Source: CAYGZM01 sp964354365
Lineage (GTDB): Bacteria; Planctomycetota; Phycisphaerae; Sedimentisphaerales; Anaerobacaceae
Direction of reading: 5' to 3'
Length of the DNA: 17,915 nt
Assembly: GCA_964354365.1 (NCBI GenBank)
Contig: CAYGZM010000072.1
Span: 1-17,915 of the forward strand
The notes below the pieces were generated by a model. The model did no database searches and was not told where the DNA came from. It saw only the letters and a list, made by a program, of their open reading frames with translations. The first letter of the stretch is position 1, and every line of letters starts with the position of its first letter. Both the position numbers and the translations under genes were made by a program. This document shows positions 13,221 through 17,915 of this stretch, piece after piece.

Positions 13221-14645
13221 ATGGAAAAACAACATTCAAAAATCACGCGACGCCATTGCGACGTATTTGTAACCGTCGGTTTAATCATACTGGGTCAAGC
13301 AGCAATTGCCGTTGCGGCCGGGGTATTCAATGTTCGGGACTACGGCGTCCTCGGCGACGGCGAGACTCTCGATACGCCGGCGATTCAAAAGGCGATAGAC
13401 GCCTGCGCAACGGCCGGGGGAGGGCGGGTCGTGATGCCGCCGGGCAAATACCTGTCGGGGACGGTGCATCTTAAAAGCAATGTCACGCTCTTTCTTGAAG
13501 CGGGCGCGAGGTTGATGGGGACCACGAAGCTCGATGAATACAAGCCTCCGATACCGCCCGCGTCGATGCCGGAAGCGAGGTGGGGCAAGTGGCATCGGGC
13601 GCTGATACTCGGCGAGGGGGTCGAGAATATCGCCATTGCAGGAGACGGCGTGATCGACGGCAACAAGGTCTTCGACGCAACGGGGGAGGAGAAGATGCGC
13701 GGGCCGCATACGTTTGTCTTCGTCAATTGCAGGAACGTTACAGTCCGTGACGTCTCGTTCGTCGATTCGGCCAACTATGCGATTTTCTTTATGGTCAGCG
13801 ACGATGTGAGTATTCGCAACGTGAAATTCACGGGCGGCTGGGACGGGGTGCATTTCAGAGGCTCGCCGGACCGCGCCTGTCGAAATGTCAGCATCATCGG
13901 TTGCGAGTTTTATACCGGCGACGATTCGATTGCGGGCAGGTACTGGGAGAACACGCTGATTTCCGATTGCATCGTCAACTCCTCGTGCAACGGAATTCGG
14001 CTGATCGGTCCTGCCAAGCATCTGATAATCCACGACTGTCTCTTCTACGGTCCCGGCATCCACCCGCATCGCACGTCGAACCGCCACAACATGCTTGCCG
14101 GGATCAACCTCCAGCCCGGCGCCTGGGACACAACGAAGGGCGAACTTGACGACGTGCTGATAAGCGATGTCACTATGCACAACGTCGCGACGCCGTTTCA
14201 CTTCTCGCTCAAGCCGGGCAATACCGCGGGCAGCATTGTGGTCGATCGGGTCACGGCGACCGGCGTATATCGCGCGGCGGCCTCGGTCGAAAGCTGGGCC
14301 GAGGAACCCTTCAAGAACGTGACCTTCCGGGATGTGACAATATCATACAAGGGCGGCGGCAAAAGGCAGAAGGCGAGAGAAGAAGTCAAGTCACCGGGCG
14401 TCGATGCCCGAGGGCTGCCGGCCTGGGGTTTCTACGCACGAAATGTGCAAGATTTGATGTTCGATAACGTCCGCTTGCGATATGAAAAGGAAGACCTTCG
14501 CCCCGTCATGATCTGCGATCGGGTGGAACAACTGACGCTGCAGGATTTGAGCTTCCCAGAAGCGGACCAGGCGGATGAACCTGTTGTATTGAACGATGTG
14601 AAGCACGTGCAGCGCGGGACAATGAAGAAAGAAACGGGGAAGTAA
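13221..14645 (+). CDS. GH28-like (polygalacturonase-related) exported beta-helix enzyme
   Basis: 474 residues from ATG 13221. An upstream in-frame TTG at 13155 is less likely because the signal peptide starts at the ATG. Residues 12-33 are a Sec signal (CDVFVTVGLIILGQAAIAVAA). FNVRDYGVLGDGETLDTPAIQKAIDAC (36-62) and the GGGRVVMPPGKYLSGTVHLKSN segment (66-87) are the hallmark N-terminus of GH28/pectate-lyase-3 proteins. Candidate catalytic acids are D208 in GWDG (place of NTD) and D234-D235 in TGDDS (place of QDD). The usual GHG is SCNG (255-258), so the conserved His is missing. GH28 enzymes hydrolyse galacturonan-type linkages; the altered motifs mean the substrate may differ. First gene of a three-gene plus-strand operon; TAA is 5 nt before the next ATG. 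Confidence 0.87.
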   Translation: MEKQHSKITRRHCDVFVTVGLIILGQAAIAVAAGVFNVRDYGVLGDGETLDTPAIQKAIDACATAGGGRVVMPPGKYLSGTVHLKSNVTLFLEAGARLMGTTKLDEYKPPIPPASMPEARWGKWHRALILGEGVENIAIAGDGVIDGNKVFDATGEEKMRGPHTFVFVNCRNVTVRDVSFVDSANYAIFFMVSDDVSIRNVKFTGGWDGVHFRGSPDRACRNVSIIGCEFYTGDDSIAGRYWENTLISDCIVNSSCNGIRLIGPAKHLIIHDCLFYGPGIHPHRTSNRHNMLAGINLQPGAWDTTKGELDDVLISDVTMHNVATPFHFSLKPGNTAGSIVVDRVTATGVYRAAASVESWAEEPFKNVTFRDVTISYKGGGKRQKAREEVKSPGVDARGLPAWGFYARNVQDLMFDNVRLRYEKEDLRPVMICDRVEQLTLQDLSFPEADQADEPVVLNDVKHVQRGTMKKETGK

Positions 14646-14650
14646 GTCCT

Positions 14651-16402
14651 ATGCAAAGACGAACAACACCAACAAGCACACTTACTCGGCGTGAATTCCT
14701 CAGCGGCGCAATCGGGACTGCCGGGATAGTTACGGCCTCGCACCTGACGAGCGGACCGGTCGCGGCCCTGGCTGAAAGCGGAGCCGACGAGCGAGAAAGA
14801 ATCGCCGCGGCGATTCCGACGACGGCGTTCGTTAAGCCTCGCAAGAAGCGCAGGCTGCTTATCTTCGACCTCAACGTCGGATACGGCGGGCACGGCTCCA
14901 TCCCCACGGCGAACCTGGCCTTTACGCTAATGGGCGAAAAGACCGGCGCGTTCGAGACGGTAATCAGCAAAGACCCCTCCGTCTTCAGGCCTGAGAGTCT
15001 CAAAAACTTTGACGCGGTCTTTTTCAACAACACGGTGGGCAATCTGTTTGAAGACCCGGTGTTGAGGCAGGGCCTGATAGAATTTATTTATGGCGGCGGC
15101 GGACTGCTTGGAGTCCACGGCACATCGGTAGCCTTCACCCGATGGCCCGGCGCGATCGAGGACTGGCCGGAGTTCGGTTTAATGTTGGGCGCACGCGGGG
15201 CCAACCACCTCGACGCCAACGAACACATCTTCATCAGGCTCGACGACCCCGGCCACCCGATAAATCAGGTTTTCGGGGGCAATGGCTTCGAGTACCGCGA
15301 TGAATTCTTCCGTTTCCAGGAGGTGTATTCGAGAGACAGGGTGCGCGTGCTTCTGAGCATCGACACGGACAAAACCAAATTCGAGGGACAACCCCGCGGC
15401 AACGTATTGCGACAGGACAGTGACTACGCGCTGGCGTGGGTCCGTAACTACGGGCGCGGTCGCGTATTCTACTGCACCATCGCGCACAACCCTTATGTCT
15501 TCTGGGACCCTAAGATGCTGCAGTTCTACCTGGCGGCCGCTCAGTTCGCTTTAGGCGACCTGCCGGCCCCGACAATCCCCAGCGCCAAATTGACTCCCGC
15601 CATCCGAGCGCAGGAAAAACTCGGCTGGCGACTCGGCATCGAGGCATATACCTTTAACAAATACACGCTCTTTGAGGCCATCGATAAAACCGCCCAGCTC
15701 GGCCTGCCTTTTATGGGCGGCCTGAGCTTCCAGAAGGTCAGCAAGGAAATCCCCAAAGACTTCGACCCTCAGCTAACCGACGACGAATTAAAACAGATCC
15801 GGCTGAAATTGGATTCGGGCGGCGTTCGCATGCTGACCTATTACATCCACAACATCCCCGGCGACGAGGCGGGCTGCCGCAGGATATTCGAGTTCGGACG
15901 AAAGATCGGGATCGAGACCTTTATGTCCGAGCCGGCGCCCGAAGCTCTGGATACAATCGAAAAATTCTGCGACGAATATGAAATCAACGTGGGCCTTCAC
16001 AACCACGACCAAAAGGCCTCGCCCTTCTATTGGCGTCCCGAAGGCATCTTGAAAGCCTGCGAGGGCCGCAGCAAGCGTATTGGGGCGTGCGCGGATATTG
16101 GCTACTGGATGCGGTCCGGCATCGACCCAATCAAGGCCGTCAATACCCTCAAGGACCGCTTGATTACCGTGCAGATGCACGACCTGCACGAGCTGAGCGC
16201 GGAAGGCCGCGATGTCCCCTGGGGCGCGGGCGTCGGCAGGACGAGAGAGCTCATCGAGGAAATCTACCGCTTGGGTGTCAGGCCCACAATGTTCGGCCTT
16301 GAATATTCCTACAACTGGCTCGAATCAATGCCCGACATCACAAAGTGCATCGAGTTTTTCAACAACGTGAGCGTACAACTGACAAACAGAGGACAGCTAT
16401 GA
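14651..16402 (+). CDS. Tat-exported ThuA domain + xylose-isomerase-like TIM barrel fusion
   Basis: 583 residues. The twin-arginine signal TRREFLSG (12-19) is followed by a hydrophobic stretch to about 42. Residues 67-302 are a ThuA-like (trehalose-utilisation, glutamine-amidotransferase-like fold) domain: RLLIFDLNVGYGGH, YGGGGLLGVHGTSVAF (147-162), DPGHPINQVFGG and WVRNYGRGRVFYCTIAHN. Residues 325-572 form a sugar-phosphate-isomerase/xylose-isomerase-like TIM barrel: GWRLGIEAYTF (E331), VGLHNHDQ (H450, H452), CADIGYW (D482), VQMHDLHE (H510) and GLEYSYNW (E551). These are plausible metal and substrate ligands. Both domains look complete, and a linker (303-324) joins them. The ATG is 5 nt after the GH28-like stop and only a weak GGGG lies upstream, so translation is probably coupled. 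The end overlaps the next gene by 4 nt (ATGA). Likely acts on an oxidised or released sugar outside the cytoplasm; exact reaction unknown. Confidence 0.9.
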   Translation: MQRRTTPTSTLTRREFLSGAIGTAGIVTASHLTSGPVAALAESGADERERIAAAIPTTAFVKPRKKRRLLIFDLNVGYGGHGSIPTANLAFTLMGEKTGAFETVISKDPSVFRPESLKNFDAVFFNNTVGNLFEDPVLRQGLIEFIYGGGGLLGVHGTSVAFTRWPGAIEDWPEFGLMLGARGANHLDANEHIFIRLDDPGHPINQVFGGNGFEYRDEFFRFQEVYSRDRVRVLLSIDTDKTKFEGQPRGNVLRQDSDYALAWVRNYGRGRVFYCTIAHNPYVFWDPKMLQFYLAAAQFALGDLPAPTIPSAKLTPAIRAQEKLGWRLGIEAYTFNKYTLFEAIDKTAQLGLPFMGGLSFQKVSKEIPKDFDPQLTDDELKQIRLKLDSGGVRMLTYYIHNIPGDEAGCRRIFEFGRKIGIETFMSEPAPEALDTIEKFCDEYEINVGLHNHDQKASPFYWRPEGILKACEGRSKRIGACADIGYWMRSGIDPIKAVNTLKDRLITVQMHDLHELSAEGRDVPWGAGVGRTRELIEEIYRLGVRPTMFGLEYSYNWLESMPDITKCIEFFNNVSVQLTNRGQL

Positions 16403-17865
16403 CACCAACTGCGAAATCCAACTCAACAGACACTCGACGCATCACTCGACGCCAATTCATCGCTGGCGGCGGCGCCGCGCTTTGCGGCCTCGCCGCCGCA
16501 CCGTGGATCATTCCATCATCCGCTCTCGGCGCGGATGGAAATGTCGCGCCGAGCAATCGCATCACGATGGGCTTGATCGGCAACGGCATTATGGGCAGGG
16601 GCCATCTCCACCGGCTGGCCGGGGACCGGGATATTCAAGTCCTGGCCGTCTGCGACGTGGACGGCCTGCGCCGTGAGGAGGGCAAGAGCCACGTTGAGCA
16701 GACTTATGCCGCCGCCCGCACAGACGGCACATACAGCGGCTGCTCGGCCTATAATGACTACCGCGAGCTGCTGGCCCGGCCCGATATTGACGCGGTGGTG
16801 ATTGTCACGCCGGACCATTGGCACGCGCTGCAGACGATTGACGCGGCCAAGGCGGGCAAGGACGTCTATTGCGAAAAGCCCATCTCGATAACAATCGACC
16901 AGGGCCGGCGGCTGGCCGATACTGTGCGCAGGTATGGGCGAATCTTTCAGACCGGGACTCAGTACCGCTCCATTCCGACAGTCCGTCAGGTGTGCGACTT
17001 CGTCCGCGCAGGCGGGCTCGGCAAGGTCAAGCAGGTCTTCACTATATGGGGCAGCTTAGGCGGTTTCTTTGGAGCGCCCCGCTTTGAATCGTGTCGCCAC
17101 CTGATGGACGTCGAGAATACCCAACGCTCATACACGCCGCTCGATTTTGCGCTGCCCGCCGAGCCTGTCCCCGACGGTCTCGACTGGGACCTCTGGGTCG
17201 GCCCGGCGCCGTATCATCCCTACAACCGCGCATATCACCTCAATCCCTCGCCCGGCGTGGTGCCCTGGTCGTTCGATGAGGACTTCGGGGCGGCATCAGT
17301 GACCTGGTACCACTCTCACGCTGCCGACGTGATTCAGTATGCCCTGGGCGCCGAGAACAGCGGACCCGTCGAGCTAATACACCCCAGTAGCGGAGAATAC
17401 CCCACGCTCACCTGCAAATACGCCAACGGCGTGCTGCTTCACCTTGTTGACCACTGGGGAATGGTCAAAGACCTCTATAAAGCCGTCCCGCCAACGGCGC
17501 GATTGGCCGGCAACTTCGGAGGAGTATTCGTCGGGGAACGAGGCTGGGTAACGTCAATGTCAACGGGCGGGCCCGTCGAGGGCGGCCCGGAAGAAATCTT
17601 CGAGGAGATGAAGCTCAAGACCAGGGAGGTGAATATCGGCGAGAACAACCATCACGCCAACTGGTTCGAGTGCATTCGGACCCGCCAACAGCCGAGTTGC
17701 AACGAGGAAATCGGCCATCGCTCCGCATCGCTGGGCCACCTGACAATCATCGCGTACAAGCTCCAGCGATCCTTGAAGTGGGACCCGATCAGGGAAGAGT
17801 TCCTCGGCGACGACCAGGCCAACCGCCTTTGCCGCCGGGCGATGCGCTCCGTCTGGCACGTATGA
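16399..17865 (+). CDS. Tat-exported Gfo/Idh/MocA family NAD(P)-type oxidoreductase
   Basis: 488 residues from ATG 16399, preceded by AGAGGA (16388-16393) with 5-nt spacing; an in-frame ATG at 16345 lies inside the upstream gene and would place extra residues before the Tat signal. The Tat motif TRRQFIAGG (16-24) precedes a hydrophobic core ending near ALGA. The Rossmann motif GNGIMG (61-66), the acidic end of strand 2 (VCDVDG), VIVTPDHWHA (134-143) and the catalytic-lysine motif CEKPIS (158-163) mark the Gfo/Idh/MocA fold. LDWDLWVGPAP and NHHANWFECIRTRQ are typical of planctomycete secreted members. Such enzymes oxidise or reduce sugars and inositols; Tat export suggests the cofactor is bound before export. 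The 4-nt overlap with the ThuA fusion gene ties it to the same step of sugar conversion. No terminator is visible in the last 50 nt. Confidence 0.93.
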   Translation: MTPTAKSNSTDTRRITRRQFIAGGGAALCGLAAAPWIIPSSALGADGNVAPSNRITMGLIGNGIMGRGHLHRLAGDRDIQVLAVCDVDGLRREEGKSHVEQTYAAARTDGTYSGCSAYNDYRELLARPDIDAVVIVTPDHWHALQTIDAAKAGKDVYCEKPISITIDQGRRLADTVRRYGRIFQTGTQYRSIPTVRQVCDFVRAGGLGKVKQVFTIWGSLGGFFGAPRFESCRHLMDVENTQRSYTPLDFALPAEPVPDGLDWDLWVGPAPYHPYNRAYHLNPSPGVVPWSFDEDFGAASVTWYHSHAADVIQYALGAENSGPVELIHPSSGEYPTLTCKYANGVLLHLVDHWGMVKDLYKAVPPTARLAGNFGGVFVGERGWVTSMSTGGPVEGGPEEIFEEMKLKTREVNIGENNHHANWFECIRTRQQPSCNEEIGHRSASLGHLTIIAYKLQRSLKWDPIREEFLGDDQANRLCRRAMRSVWHV

Positions 17866-17878
17866 TACTCAATGAGTT

Positions 17879-17892
17879 CTGCAAAATTGCAG
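17879..17892. repeat. Short palindrome after the sugar operon
   Basis: CTGCAA (17879-17884) and TTGCAG (17887-17892) are inverted around AA, 14 nt after the oxidoreductase stop. There is no T-run, so it is a poor terminator candidate. Confidence 0.25.
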
Positions 17893-17915
17893 GTTAGACC
17901 TATATTGTTGAAGAA

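Noticed and set aside
13281..14201. 306-codon minus-strand frame
   Set aside because: Antisense shadow of the GH28-like gene.

Overview
The window looks like a fragment of a scaffold from a Planctomycetota genome, most likely Phycisphaerae-like. This is inferred from gene content, not from a marker gene. The hints are a secreted beta-helix protein ending in a dockerin-like Asp/Asn calcium loop, Tat-exported Gfo/Idh/MocA and ThuA-type sugar proteins, and secreted alpha/alpha-toroid ('prenyltransferase/squalene oxidase repeat') and VIT/vWA proteins. GC is fairly high by eye. Two 100-N runs (1898-1997 and 3871-3970) are assembly gaps. I see no tRNA, rRNA, CRISPR array or transposase.

Layout. 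(1) Positions 1-5562, all minus strand: a GldA/GldF/GldG-like ABC export module, transcribed right to left. The order is ATPase (5562-4819), six-helix permease (4733-4002), GldG-like auxiliary protein (in and after the 3871-3970 gap, to the 1898-1997 gap), DUF4340-like protein (to 671), then a TolB-N-terminal-like exported protein that runs off the left edge. Inverted copies of a roughly 49-bp palindromic repeat flank the permease gene, and each abuts or supplies a stop codon. (2) Positions 5563-6085: a long intergenic region with a MITE-like 184-bp element, small hairpins, and a candidate extended -10 promoter with an overlapping inverted repeat. (3) Positions 6086-7660, plus: a secreted beta-helix protein with a regular cysteine ladder and a dockerin-like tail. 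(4) Positions 7686-13038, minus: a four-gene cluster of a VIT+vWA protein, a vWA protein cut off mid-domain by three consecutive stops, and two exported alpha/alpha-toroid proteins, the second a lipoprotein. (5) Positions 13221-17865, plus: a tight three-gene sugar operon of a GH28-like beta-helix enzyme, a Tat-exported ThuA + xylose-isomerase-like TIM-barrel fusion, and a Tat-exported Gfo/Idh/MocA oxidoreductase, with a 5-nt gap and a 4-nt overlap between genes.

How they may work together. The ABC module probably acts at the cell envelope. The sugar operon is consistent with cleavage of a pectin-like polymer followed by oxidation/isomerisation of released sugars outside the cytoplasm; the ThuA plus oxidoreductase pairing recalls rhizobial thuA/thuB. 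The VIT-vWA/toroid cluster is the best candidate for an under-described system: the same folds occur in animal inter-alpha-trypsin inhibitor heavy chains and in the thioester domain of alpha-2-macroglobulin/complement, but no thioester motif is present here, so any functional parallel is speculation.
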